Assembly (NCBI GenBank): GCA_002753225.1
Contig: PDZS01000011.1
Location: 41,467-105,466 of the forward strand
Direction of reading: 5' to 3'
DNA length: 64,000 nt
Source of the DNA: Deltaproteobacteria bacterium YD0425bin51
GTDB lineage: Bacteria > Desulfobacterota > Desulfobacteria > Desulfobacterales > YD0425bin51
Position numbers and translations under genes: made by a program. The notes under the pieces were generated by a model. That model saw nothing but the letters and a program-made list of their open reading frames with translations. It searched no databases and had not been told where the DNA came from. Below, piece by piece: positions 7,773 to 16,462 of this stretch. The stretch's first letter is position 1. Each line of letters starts with the position of its first letter.

Positions 7773-9221
7773 ATGCACGCAGTTATCATTGCATCAAAAA
7801 GACTTGATTTTAGAATACTGGGAGAGAGGTATTCCACAAGTATGCTTCCATTTTTAGACAGACCCTTTATTCAACACATAATAGAATATCTTACAAACAG
7901 AGGCTTTATAGAATTTGATATCATTTTGAGTCATTTGCCTCAAAAAATAGAAGCTTATTTGAACAATGGGGAAAGATGGGGGGTAACTATTAGATATCAT
8001 TTGGAAAAAAATCCAGAAAGACCTTACAGAGCATTAAAAAGAATCAATTTATCTACAAATGATTTACCCATCTTATTAGTAAATTCAGAAAAATTACCTG
8101 ACATAGAACCTGAAAAAGATTTAGGAAAAGCTAAAAAAACAACTATTATTTATAATTCTAATGAAAAATGGTTAGGCTGGGCTTGGATCCCTAAAGATGC
8201 TTTAATAGATTTACCTGATAATTGCGATGAAGATATACTTTATAGTAATCTTAAATCGCAGAAAAATATTGAAATAAAAGATACAAATATTTTTTTAAGT
8301 TCAAATCCACTATCTTCTATGATTATATCTGCAAAATCTTTTATGTCGAATAATTTTACAAAAATTCTAACAACATCAAAGGAAATAGAACCAGGTATAT
8401 GGATGTCCAGAAATGTAAGTCTTCATCCAACAGCCCAAATTATCCCGCCAGTATTTATTGGAAAAGATTCCAGAATTGAAAAAAAAACAAAGATAGGTCC
8501 TAATACAGTAGTTGGTGAGCACTGTATTATTGAAAACAGTACAATTATATCTGATTCTATAATATTTCCAGAGACTTATGTCGGAGAGGGTTTGAAGATA
8601 GATAATGCTATTGTGGATAAAAATCTAATGGTAAACGTAAATATAGACTCGGAATTGGCATTGTCTGAAGACTTTATTTTAGGAAGCATGGTAAAAGATA
8701 GATTTAAAACTTCACCAGCACAAAAAATTATTGAAAAAATAGCAGCATTACTTTTACTTATAACTTTCCTTCCAATTATATGTATAGTTTATCTTATACT
8801 TAAATCATTTGGGAAAAAAATAATTTTAAAAGAAGTTGTTATACTTCCTGCAATAGACGAACCTTCTTTATGGAAGTCTAATAAATTTCTCTGTTTTTTA
8901 GAAAATCCACATGATCTTGGATTAAAACATATTTTTTTATATTTTATTCCAGGGTTAATCAATATTTTAAGAGGAGTAGCAAGTTTTGTAGGTGTTTTGC
9001 CTAGAACAAGTGAAGAGATACTTTCTTTGCCAAAAGATTGGAGAATTCTTTATATAGGAAGCAAAGTTGGAATTATTACAGAATCAATGGTTAATTTTAG
9101 AAATAATATAACTGAGGATGAACTTTATGCTGCAGAAGCTTTTTACACATCCCATGCGTCATTTTTATATGACTTAAAGCTTCTTGGAAGATATTTTATA
9201 AGGGCTTTAGGTTACTTATAA
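7773..9221 (+). CDS. Fusion: degenerate nucleotidyltransferase, hexapeptide helix, degenerate sugar transferase
   Basis: 482 residues. Residues 1-115 resemble a sugar-nucleotidyltransferase (FLDRPFIQHIIEYLTNRGF), but the glycine-rich GxGTR signature and the catalytic Asp block are not recognisable. Residues about 211-290 form a left-handed beta-helix (PPVFIGKDSRIEKKTKIGP). Residues 321-345 form a membrane helix, and about 316-480 align with the PHPT sugar transferases: PGLINILRGVASFVGVLPRT against PQLWIVLKGDMSLVGPRPP of the intact neighbour. The Asp-Glu catalytic dyad there is replaced by Phe-Ile, so this half is probably inactive. It follows the intact priming transferase by 9 bases. A scaffolding or regulatory role is possible but unproven. 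Confidence 0.7.
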   Translation: MHAVIIASKRLDFRILGERYSTSMLPFLDRPFIQHIIEYLTNRGFIEFDIILSHLPQKIEAYLNNGERWGVTIRYHLEKNPERPYRALKRINLSTNDLPILLVNSEKLPDIEPEKDLGKAKKTTIIYNSNEKWLGWAWIPKDALIDLPDNCDEDILYSNLKSQKNIEIKDTNIFLSSNPLSSMIISAKSFMSNNFTKILTTSKEIEPGIWMSRNVSLHPTAQIIPPVFIGKDSRIEKKTKIGPNTVVGEHCIIENSTIISDSIIFPETYVGEGLKIDNAIVDKNLMVNVNIDSELALSEDFILGSMVKDRFKTSPAQKIIEKIAALLLLITFLPIICIVYLILKSFGKKIILKEVVILPAIDEPSLWKSNKFLCFLENPHDLGLKHIFLYFIPGLINILRGVASFVGVLPRTSEEILSLPKDWRILYIGSKVGIITESMVNFRNNITEDELYAAEAFYTSHASFLYDLKLLGRYFIRALGYL

Positions 9222-9261
9222 GTAATTTTATAAACTATTTTTAGAAGGAGGAATTAATTGT

Positions 9262-10383
9262 ATGTTAAGAGGTTATGGAAAGAACTTGGCATTATTAGTA
9301 ATTGCAGTATTTTTTTTCTATGGCAATCTATTTGCAGGAGACACTATAAAATTTGGAATATCAGGTGCCCACAGCGGGGATTTGGCATCCTATGGACAAC
9401 CTACAGTAAAAGCTGCTGAACTTGTAATTAAAGATATTAATTCCAAAGGTGGAATACTTGGGAGGCAGGTTCAGATTATTACTCAAGATGATGCATGTAA
9501 ACCTGAAGTTGCAACAAACGCAGCTACAAAACTTGTTACAGAGGGTGTTCATGTTGTACTGGGTCATATTTGTAGCGGAGCTACCAAGTCTGCTTTAGGT
9601 ATTTATAAGGATGCCAAAATAGTTGCTATGTCGCCGTCTGCAACTAATCCTCCTCTCACACAAAGCGGAGATTATCCTAATTTTTTTCGTACAATTGCTT
9701 CAGATGACGCCCAGGCTAAATTAGAAGTGGAATTTGCTATAAACAAACTTGAAGTTAAAAAAATTGCAGTTCTTCATGATAAAGGAGATTACGGAAAAGG
9801 TTTAGCAGAATTTGCAAAAGATTTTATTGAAAAATCAGGAAAGGCAAAAGTGGTTCTTTATGAAGGAATAACACCAAATGCTGTTGACTATTCGGCAATT
9901 GTTCAAAAAGTCAAACAATCTGATGCGGATGCTTTAATATATGGTGGATATCATCCTGAAGCATCAAAATTAATCATGCAGATGAGAAAGAAAAAAATGA
10001 AAACAATTTTCATATCTGATGATGGTGTTAAAGATAATACTTTTATTAAAGTTGCAGGTAAATTTGCAGAAGGCGTTTATGCTACAGGACCGAAAGATAC
10101 ATCCAAAAATCCTCTCGCTATTGCTGCGATTGAAGCTCATAAAAAAAACTATAAGTCAGAACCAGGAGCATTCTTTTTAAATGCTTATGCAGCTACTTTA
10201 GCTCTGCTTAATGCAATTGAAAAAGCAGGAGCAATAGATTATGAAAAGATAACAAAAGCTCTAAGAACTGAATTTGTAGAAACACCGCTTGGAAAAATTA
10301 AATTTGATGAAAAAGGAGACGCAATTGGAGTCGGGTTTTCAATGTATCAGGTGAAAAATGGAGTTTATGTAGAAATTAAATAA
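9262..10383 (+). CDS. livK: Branched-chain amino-acid ABC transporter, periplasmic binding protein
   Basis: 373 residues. A signal peptide (about residues 1-26, hydrophobic LALLVIAVFFFYGNLFAG) precedes the type I periplasmic binding fold: KFGISGAHSGDLASYGQPT, KDINSKGGILGRQVQ, the DDACKPEVATNAATKLV block and KIAVLHDKGDYGKGLAEF. These match LivK/BraC. It would deliver leucine, isoleucine, valine or a related compound to LivHMGF. AGAAGGAGGA (9243-9252) gives a strong ribosome-binding site. It starts only 40 bases after a polysaccharide gene, so it may share that transcript. Confidence 0.93.
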   Translation: MLRGYGKNLALLVIAVFFFYGNLFAGDTIKFGISGAHSGDLASYGQPTVKAAELVIKDINSKGGILGRQVQIITQDDACKPEVATNAATKLVTEGVHVVLGHICSGATKSALGIYKDAKIVAMSPSATNPPLTQSGDYPNFFRTIASDDAQAKLEVEFAINKLEVKKIAVLHDKGDYGKGLAEFAKDFIEKSGKAKVVLYEGITPNAVDYSAIVQKVKQSDADALIYGGYHPEASKLIMQMRKKKMKTIFISDDGVKDNTFIKVAGKFAEGVYATGPKDTSKNPLAIAAIEAHKKNYKSEPGAFFLNAYAATLALLNAIEKAGAIDYEKITKALRTEFVETPLGKIKFDEKGDAIGVGFSMYQVKNGVYVEIK

Positions 10384-10395
10384 TTTGTTTTTATT

Positions 10396-10430
10396 TTCCC
10401 CTTCCCATCTTTTAGCTTAGGGAAGGGGGA
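10396..10430 (+). promoter_or_regulatory. livK-livH intergenic hairpin covering the livH ribosome-binding site
   Basis: CCCCTTCCC (10398-10406) pairs perfectly with GGGAAGGGG (10420-10428) around a 13-base loop, with further weaker pairs at the base. No T-run follows, so it is not a standard terminator. The 3' arm holds the only good ribosome-binding site of livH, GGGGGA at 10425-10430, 8 bases before ATG 10439. The hairpin would protect the livK message and lower livH translation, giving binding protein in excess over permease. The mechanism is inferred. Confidence 0.7.
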
Positions 10431-10438
10431 TTCTTGAA

Positions 10439-11356
10439 ATGAAAATTAAAAAAATGGAATATTTTTTTGAACTTTTCCTAGGAGGATTGACTCGCGGAAG
10501 TATATATGCCCTTATTGCTCTAGGCTATACAATGGTTTACGGTATAATTGAACTTATAAATTTTGCTCACGGCGAAATATATATGATAGGATCTTTTACT
10601 GCCTTGATTGTTGCAAGTGTATTAACGCTTAAGGGTTTTAACCAAATATCGATTTTGATATTGGCTTCTCTTGCTGCTATAATTTATTCCGGCGCATATG
10701 GATATACTTTAGAAAAAATAGCATACAAACCTTTGCGCCATGCACAGCGTCTTTCTCCTTTGATAAGTGCAATTGGAATGTCTATTTTTCTTCAAAATTA
10801 TGTACTTTTAGCACAAACTTCAGATTTTCTACCTTTTCCTAATCTTATACCTGAATTTGAATTCTGGGAGCCATATTCTCATATTATAGGATCTCCTCAG
10901 TTAGTAATAATTCTTGTAACAATAATTATAATGGTTTTACTTACAATTTTGATTAAGTACACAAAAATTGGAAAAGCTATGAGAGCAACAGCACAAGATA
11001 AAAATATGGCTATGCTGGTTGGAGTTAACATAAATCATGTGATTTCTATTACTTTTATAATAGGTTCTGTTTTGGCGGCTGTTGGTGGAGTCCTTATTGC
11101 TTCACATATAGGGATGATAAATTTTTACATTGGATTCATTGCAGGAATTAAAGCATTTACCGCAGCAGTCCTTGGTGGTATAGGAAGTATTCCAGGTGCA
11201 GTTATTGGAGCGCTTATTCTAGGATGGACTGAAAGCTTCGCTACAGGGTATGTTTCAAGCGATTATGAAGATGTATTTGCATTTGCCCTTCTGGTTTTTA
11301 TTCTTATATTCAAACCTGCTGGTATTCTTGGACATTCTGATGCTCAGAAGGTTTAA
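10439..11356 (+). CDS. livH: Branched-chain amino-acid ABC transporter permease LivH
   Basis: 305 residues, about eight membrane helices. It opens with GLTRGSIYALIALGYTMVYG and INFAHGEIYMIGS, the LivH signature, and carries the permease-ATPase coupling region RATAQDKNMAMLVGVNINH and the end block GGIGSIPGAVIGALILGWTE. With LivM it forms the inner-membrane channel. It lies behind livK after a hairpin and is followed 3 bases later by livM. Confidence 0.93.
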   Translation: MKIKKMEYFFELFLGGLTRGSIYALIALGYTMVYGIIELINFAHGEIYMIGSFTALIVASVLTLKGFNQISILILASLAAIIYSGAYGYTLEKIAYKPLRHAQRLSPLISAIGMSIFLQNYVLLAQTSDFLPFPNLIPEFEFWEPYSHIIGSPQLVIILVTIIIMVLLTILIKYTKIGKAMRATAQDKNMAMLVGVNINHVISITFIIGSVLAAVGGVLIASHIGMINFYIGFIAGIKAFTAAVLGGIGSIPGAVIGALILGWTESFATGYVSSDYEDVFAFALLVFILIFKPAGILGHSDAQKV

Positions 11357-11359
11357 AAT

Positions 11360-12571
11360 ATGATAACAATTCAAGAAATAAAGAAATCATTAATAGTTTC
11401 TGTTTGGTTTATGCTTTTAACCTTTCCCATTATGGTAATTCGAGTCAATACAGTGGAAAAAATAGTTGAATGGCGATGGGAGAATATGTTTTTTATAGGA
11501 ATATCTGTTTTTTTTCTTTCTTTTTTATGGCGTTATTTGATGAAAAGAAAAGAGTTAGAAAAAAAGCCAGATATAGGAACCTGGGAAATTTCAATCCTTC
11601 AGGAAATTGTCAAAAAACCAAAGATTTTAATATGTTGTTCTTGCTGTCTTGTTTTGTTCGCTTTATTATTGCCGTTTATCTTTTCTTTTTATCAGACTAA
11701 TATTATTACTAATGCTTTAATATATGTTATGCTGGGGCTGGGTCTAAACATTGTAGTAGGGCTTGCTGGTCTTCTTGATTTAGGATATGTAGCATTTTAC
11801 GCTGTTGGAGCCTACAGTTATGCTTTGTTGAATCATCATTTTGGACTAGGTTTTTGGTCTGTTCTCCCAGTTGCTGCTTTTTTATCAGCTTTTTTTGGAA
11901 TATTGCTAGGTTTCCCAGTTCTGAGGCTTAGGGGTGATTATTTAGCTATAGTAACTCTTGGATTTGGAGAGATTATCCGTTTGATACTAGAGAATTGGAA
12001 TGAATTTTCATTTGGTCCTAGCGGAATAGCAAATATTAAAAGACCGGGTCTTTTCGGAATTCAAATGTCTCTTGAAACTTCAATAATCTATATTTATTAT
12101 CTAATGCTCTTGATAGTTATTTTTACAATTTTTGTTGTAAACCGTCTTCAGAATTCCAGAGTTGGGAGAGCATGGATAGCTTTGAGGGAAGATGAAATAG
12201 CATGTCAGGCAATGGGAATTGATAAAACCAAGACTAAACTGACTGCATTTGCATTAGGCGCAACATGGGCAGGAATGGCTGGGGCCATATTTGCTGCAAA
12301 AACTACATTTATAAACCCCGCAAGTTTTACTTTTCTTGAATCTGCAATGATTCTCTCAATTGTAGTTTTAGGTGGAATGGGATCAATTATCGGGGTTATT
12401 ATTGCTTCATTTATTTTGATTCTTACACCTGAATATTTAAGAGCTTTTTCCGATTATCGAATGCTTATTTTTGGGGCTACTATGGTGATTATGATGGTTT
12501 TCCGTCCACAGGGAATTATTCCAAATGTTCGCAGAACCTATAAGTTCAGTAAAAGCAGAATTGAAAATTGA
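11360..12571 (+). CDS. livM: Branched-chain amino-acid ABC transporter permease LivM
   Basis: 403 residues. Extra N-terminal membrane helices (about residues 11-60) precede the LivM core: LGLNIVVGLAGLLDLGYVAF, GDYLAIVTLGFGEIIRLIL, the coupling-loop block ALREDEIACQAMGIDKTKTK and LGGMGSIIGVIIASFILIL. It pairs with LivH. A long N-terminus with extra helices is common in LivM. Tightly spaced within the liv operon. Confidence 0.93.
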   Translation: MITIQEIKKSLIVSVWFMLLTFPIMVIRVNTVEKIVEWRWENMFFIGISVFFLSFLWRYLMKRKELEKKPDIGTWEISILQEIVKKPKILICCSCCLVLFALLLPFIFSFYQTNIITNALIYVMLGLGLNIVVGLAGLLDLGYVAFYAVGAYSYALLNHHFGLGFWSVLPVAAFLSAFFGILLGFPVLRLRGDYLAIVTLGFGEIIRLILENWNEFSFGPSGIANIKRPGLFGIQMSLETSIIYIYYLMLLIVIFTIFVVNRLQNSRVGRAWIALREDEIACQAMGIDKTKTKLTAFALGATWAGMAGAIFAAKTTFINPASFTFLESAMILSIVVLGGMGSIIGVIIASFILILTPEYLRAFSDYRMLIFGATMVIMMVFRPQGIIPNVRRTYKFSKSRIEN

Positions 12572-12581
12572 CAAATAAGTT

Positions 12582-13370
12582 ATGAATATTGCTCTTGAAG
12601 TAAAAAAAATGACAATGGATTTCGGAGGTCTGAGAGCAATAGATAATCTTGATCTGGATGTTAAACATGGAGAAATTGTTGCTCTTATTGGTCCTAACGG
12701 TGCAGGTAAAACAACATTTTTTAATTGTATTACAGGTGTTTATAGACCTACCAGAGGAGATATACTTATTTATCCTCCAGATAGGGAGCAGCTACGTATT
12801 AATGGATTAAAATCAAACAATGTCACAGAAAAAGGAATGGCAAGAACTTTTCAGAATATCCGTCTGTTTCCAAATATGACAGTTTTGGAAAATGTAATGA
12901 TAGGAAGGCATTGTAGAACTAAATCAGGAGTTTTTAGTGCAATTTTCAGAAGCAGAAAAACAATACATGAAGAAAATGATATAGTCGAAAAAAGTTACAA
13001 TATTTTGGAAAAAATAGGTATAGAACGTTTTGTTAATGAATTTGCTAAAAATCTACCTTACGGGGTGCAGCGTAAGCTTGAAATTGCAAGAGCTCTTGCA
13101 ACAGATCCGTTTATTCTTCTTCTTGACGAACCTGCAGCAGGTATGAATCCTATTGAAATAAAAGAACTGGACGAACTTATTAAAAAAATACGGAAACAAG
13201 AAAAACTTTCTATTCTTTTGATTGAGCATCATATGAGTTTAGTAATGAATTTATCTGATAGAATTTTTGTTATGGATTATGGAAGAAAGATAGCTCAGGG
13301 AACTCCTGATGAAATTAAATCTAATAAAGATGTCATAAAGGCTTATCTTGGAGAAGACTCCGATGCTTAA
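12582..13370 (+). CDS. livG: Branched-chain amino-acid ABC transporter ATP-binding protein LivG
   Basis: 262 residues. Walker A GPNGAGKTTFFN, Q-loop ARTFQNIRLF, a degenerate ABC signature NLPYGVQRKLEIARAL, Walker B FILLLDEPAAGMNP and switch histidine in LLIEHHM are all present; the LivG-type AAGMNP follows the Walker B glutamate. It drives transport as a heterodimer with LivF. Its last 8 bases overlap the livF start. Confidence 0.94.
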   Translation: MNIALEVKKMTMDFGGLRAIDNLDLDVKHGEIVALIGPNGAGKTTFFNCITGVYRPTRGDILIYPPDREQLRINGLKSNNVTEKGMARTFQNIRLFPNMTVLENVMIGRHCRTKSGVFSAIFRSRKTIHEENDIVEKSYNILEKIGIERFVNEFAKNLPYGVQRKLEIARALATDPFILLLDEPAAGMNPIEIKELDELIKKIRKQEKLSILLIEHHMSLVMNLSDRIFVMDYGRKIAQGTPDEIKSNKDVIKAYLGEDSDA

Positions 13371-14070
13371 TCTGTCAAATGTTAATACATTTTATGGAAA
13401 TATTCATGCGTTAAAAGATGTAAATATAGAAATCTCCCAAGGAGAAATTATAACTCTTATCGGTTCAAACGGAGCTGGAAAAACTACAATTTTGATGTCA
13501 ATTTCAGGAATTGTGCCCCCACGCTCTGGCGAAATTTTTTTTATGGGAAAATCTATAAATTCTATAAGCCCAGATAAGATAGTAGCTTTAGGTATTTCCC
13601 AAGTACCTGAAGGTAGAAGAATTTTTCCTTATCTTACCGTTATTGAAAATCTTGATATGGGAGCTTTTCTTAGGAAGGATAAAGATAGAATTAAAAAGGA
13701 TATGGAATATATATTTGATCTTTTTCCGATTATATCAAAGCGTAGGAATCAGCTAGGTGGAACTTTAAGCGGGGGTGAACAACAGATGCTTGCAATTTCA
13801 AGAGCTTTGATGGCAAGACCTTTAATTCTCCTTCTAGACGAACCTTCTTTAGGGCTTGCCCCTTTGATAGTAAAACAGATATTTGATATTATTAAAAAGA
13901 TTAACATAGAAAACAAAACTACAATATTTCTTGTAGAACAGAACGCCAACCTCGCTTTAAAAACAGCACATCGGGGATATGTTATTGAAAATGGTTGCAT
14001 TACAATTTCAGATACAGCAGATAATCTTTTGAGAAATGAAGCTGTAAAAAAAGCTTATATAGGTTTATAG
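13363..14070 (+). CDS. livF: Branched-chain amino-acid ABC transporter ATP-binding protein LivF
   Basis: 235 residues. Walker A GSNGAGKTTILM, signature LSGGEQQMLAISRALM, Walker B LILLLDEPSLGLAPL and the LivF-type VPEGRRIFPYLTV segment are present. ATG 13363 is preferred over TTG 13348: GGAG (13350-13353) lies 9 bases upstream and the protein then starts MLNLSNVNTFYG, as in typical LivF. It is the last transporter gene; the next polysaccharide gene starts 17 bases later with its own AAAGGAG. Confidence 0.93.
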   Translation: MLNLSNVNTFYGNIHALKDVNIEISQGEIITLIGSNGAGKTTILMSISGIVPPRSGEIFFMGKSINSISPDKIVALGISQVPEGRRIFPYLTVIENLDMGAFLRKDKDRIKKDMEYIFDLFPIISKRRNQLGGTLSGGEQQMLAISRALMARPLILLLDEPSLGLAPLIVKQIFDIIKKINIENKTTIFLVEQNANLALKTAHRGYVIENGCITISDTADNLLRNEAVKKAYIGL

Positions 14071-14086
14071 GTATAAAAGGAGAATA

Positions 14087-15625
14087 ATGAAACAATATAA
14101 TAGCTATAATGAAATGTTTTCAGTTTTTGGTATTCCCATAGATAATATAAACATGGATGAAGCTGTTAAAATAATTTTCTCCATGATAGATGAATATAGC
14201 ATAGATAAAAAACCTAGACTTATTGCAACTGTCAATATTGATTTTCTTGTGAATACACTTTCCTGGTTTTCTGGTATTCCTAATCACCCCGAATTGTTAA
14301 GCATTTTGCGAAGAGCAGATATAGTAACAGCAGATGGAATGCCTATTGTCTGGCTTAGCAAGCTAATTGGATCTCCAATAAAGGAAAGGGTAACAGGTTC
14401 TGATCTTGTGCCAATGATAGCCAAAGAAGCTGAAATTAAAGGAAAATCCATTTATTTTCTAGGAGGACGTGAAGGAGTAGGTCTTAAAGCAGCAGAGATA
14501 CTTAAGGGAAAATATCCAGAATTAAAAATTGCAGGATACTCATCTCCATTTGTAAATATACATGGAGAAGCTTTAAATAGTGCCATAGAAGATGATATAC
14601 CAATAGTTAGCCATATCAATAAGTCAAATCCAGATATTCTTCTTGTAGCTTTTGGAAATCCTAAGCAGGAGATGTGGTTTAGACGAAACAACGACCGCTT
14701 GAATGTAGCTGTAACCATTGGTATTGGTGGAACATTTGAATTTATAACTGGAGGAGTTGCTAGAGCTCCTAAGTGGATGCAGAAATTAGGTCTGGAATGG
14801 GTATTTAGAATATCTCAAGATCCAAAAAGGCTTTGGAAAAGATATCTTTTAGGTTTTTTTAAATTCCCCATAATGATATTTCCAATAATATTTTATCATT
14901 ATTACCGTAAATGGATATTTAATAGCTTTAATAAAAAGAAAATTAAAAATATCGAGCTGAATTATCAAGTTGGTGATGGAACAATACATATTTTAACTTT
15001 GCCTGATTATGTAGATGGTAAAAATTACTTGTCAGATGAATATCTCAAGTCTTCTAATATTATTATAGATTTTAGCAATACAAGATTTATAGAGGCTTCA
15101 GGGATTGGCTTTCTTTTAAAGATATGGAAATATGCTTTAAAAAACGGGAAGCGTATTTATGTTTGCAGCATAAAAAAATCTGTGCTTCGTATTTTAAAAA
15201 TCAATCGTGTTTTTGATATTTTCAGTGATATAATATGTCAAGATATTAATGGAGCAATAGTAAAATTAAAAGAGAATGAAAGTTTACCCCTGTTTTTTTA
15301 TTATTTGGTTAATGAAGCAAACTACACATTAATAAGTTTATTTGGAGAATTAGATTCATCACAAGTTTCAAAAATAAGCGCAAGTAAAATTTTTAATTCT
15401 CAAAATAAGCAAAATTATTTATTTGATCTTTCAAATCTTAAATTTGTTGACAGTACAGGACTGATTTTTTTTCTAAAATTTAGAACGCTTATTAATGAAT
15501 CAGGAGGAAAGCTGGTTCTTTTCGGAATCAATAAAACTATTGAAAATATGTTTAAAGTTACAAAGGTGGACAAAATATTAAATATTGTTAAAGAGTTTAG
15601 TGATGCAGAAAGGTCATTGAGTTAG
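14087..15625 (+). CDS. WecG/TagA-family glycosyltransferase fused to two STAS domains
   Basis: 512 residues in three parts. Residues 12-255 are a complete GT26 (WecG/TagA/CpsF) domain: catalytic-type TADG (81-84), FGNPKQEMWFRR (189-200), GGTFEFITGGVARAPKWM (214-231) and a C-terminal DPKRLWKRYLLG. Residues about 259-276 are hydrophobic and could touch the membrane. Residues 292-395 form STAS 1 with EASG (336-339, Ser338 kept). Residues 405-508 form STAS 2 with DSTG (455-458, Thr457 kept), best matching the stand-alone STAS protein. GT26 enzymes add N-acetylmannosamine(uronate) or glucose-type sugars to lipid-linked acceptors. The fusion suggests enzyme control by phosphorylation-dependent STAS partners. 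Confidence 0.85.
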   Translation: MKQYNSYNEMFSVFGIPIDNINMDEAVKIIFSMIDEYSIDKKPRLIATVNIDFLVNTLSWFSGIPNHPELLSILRRADIVTADGMPIVWLSKLIGSPIKERVTGSDLVPMIAKEAEIKGKSIYFLGGREGVGLKAAEILKGKYPELKIAGYSSPFVNIHGEALNSAIEDDIPIVSHINKSNPDILLVAFGNPKQEMWFRRNNDRLNVAVTIGIGGTFEFITGGVARAPKWMQKLGLEWVFRISQDPKRLWKRYLLGFFKFPIMIFPIIFYHYYRKWIFNSFNKKKIKNIELNYQVGDGTIHILTLPDYVDGKNYLSDEYLKSSNIIIDFSNTRFIEASGIGFLLKIWKYALKNGKRIYVCSIKKSVLRILKINRVFDIFSDIICQDINGAIVKLKENESLPLFFYYLVNEANYTLISLFGELDSSQVSKISASKIFNSQNKQNYLFDLSNLKFVDSTGLIFFLKFRTLINESGGKLVLFGINKTIENMFKVTKVDKILNIVKEFSDAERSLS

Positions 15626-15719
15626 ATATAACTTTCCGAGCATTTTTAAATTCTTAGGAACATGATCTAGTAAAAAGATATTTTGGGTTTCCATGTAATT
15701 TAATCCTTGATAAGTGAAG

Positions 15720-15746
15720 TTGGATTTACATAAATTGAACTATAAT
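15720..15746 (+). promoter_or_regulatory. Possible sigma-70-type promoter before the acetyltransferase gene
   Basis: A perfect -10 box TATAAT lies at 15741-15746, with TTGGAT (15720-15725) upstream at a short 15-base spacing. It sits in the 180-base gap between the GT26-STAS gene and the acetyltransferase, a natural place for a new promoter. The -35 match and spacing are weak. Confidence 0.3.
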
Positions 15747-15805
15747 CTACATTTAAACCATACTTCATGAAAATAGAAATTAATAATAGATTTGGAGAAG
15801 TTTTG

Positions 15806-16309
15806 ATGTTTGATAATCTAAAGGAAGATCTTAAGGCATACAAAGGGGAATGGTGGGCTCAAGGTTTTTGGGTCATGATTATTTATAGATTTGGAAGATG
15901 GCGGTATACTATACGTTCTGCAATTCTTCGAAAACCCTTTTCATTGCTATACAAAATATTGTTTAAAATTGTCCAAATACTTACTGGTATTGAATTGCCA
16001 TGCGAAGTGTACATTGGTAAGAATTTTAGGATTGATCATTTTGGAGATATAATTATTAGCGGTTTTGCGAGCTTTGGTGATAATTGTGTCATAAGAAATG
16101 GAGTTACAGTAGGTTTAAGATATGTAAATGATCCTAATGCTCCTAAAATAGGTAATAATGTAGATATTGGGGCAGGAGCAAAGATTTTAGGAAATATAAG
16201 AATAGGAAACAATGTGAATATAGGAGCAAACGCCGTAGTTCTTGAAGATGTTCCTGACAATTCAACTGCGGTTGGAGTTCCTGCTAAAATCATACCATCT
16301 GCAAGTTAG
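15806..16309 (+). CDS. Serine acetyltransferase-like sugar O-acetyltransferase
   Basis: 167 residues. MFDNLKEDLKAYKGEWWAQG followed by FWVMIIYRFGRWRY is the typical opening of the CysE-like acetyltransferases found in exopolysaccharide operons, followed by hexapeptide repeats (IGNNVDIGAGAKILGNIRIG) and VPAKII. It lacks the longer N-terminal helical domain of true CysE, so a polysaccharide role is more likely than cysteine synthesis. ATG 15806 is chosen because GGAGAAG (15794-15800) precedes it; an in-frame ATG at 15767 has no ribosome-binding site. Confidence 0.85.
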   Translation: MFDNLKEDLKAYKGEWWAQGFWVMIIYRFGRWRYTIRSAILRKPFSLLYKILFKIVQILTGIELPCEVYIGKNFRIDHFGDIIISGFASFGDNCVIRNGVTVGLRYVNDPNAPKIGNNVDIGAGAKILGNIRIGNNVNIGANAVVLEDVPDNSTAVGVPAKIIPSAS

Positions 16310-16401
16310 CTTTAAAACTAATTTAAAAATCTGTAAGTTGCATTTTCAAAGGTAGACAAATAATATATAAATATTATTGAATCTACATTTGTAAATAGAT
16401 G

Positions 16402-16448
16402 AAAAACCTTACAAATTGTAAATCTATTTTACAATTTGTAAGGTTTTT
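16402..16448. repeat. Perfect 21-bp inverted repeat (possible terminator or element end)
   Basis: The arm at 16402-16422 is perfectly complementary to 16428-16448 around a 5-base loop. The stem begins with A5 and ends with T5, so transcribed rightward it resembles a terminator for the acetyltransferase gene. It is AT-rich except for one CC/GG pair and reads identically from either side, so it could also end leftward transcripts. It lies 15 bases before the DUF4143 ATPase gene. The rest of the 16310-16462 gap shows nothing further. Confidence 0.75.
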
Positions 16449-16462
16449 GTTATGCTTCTAAT

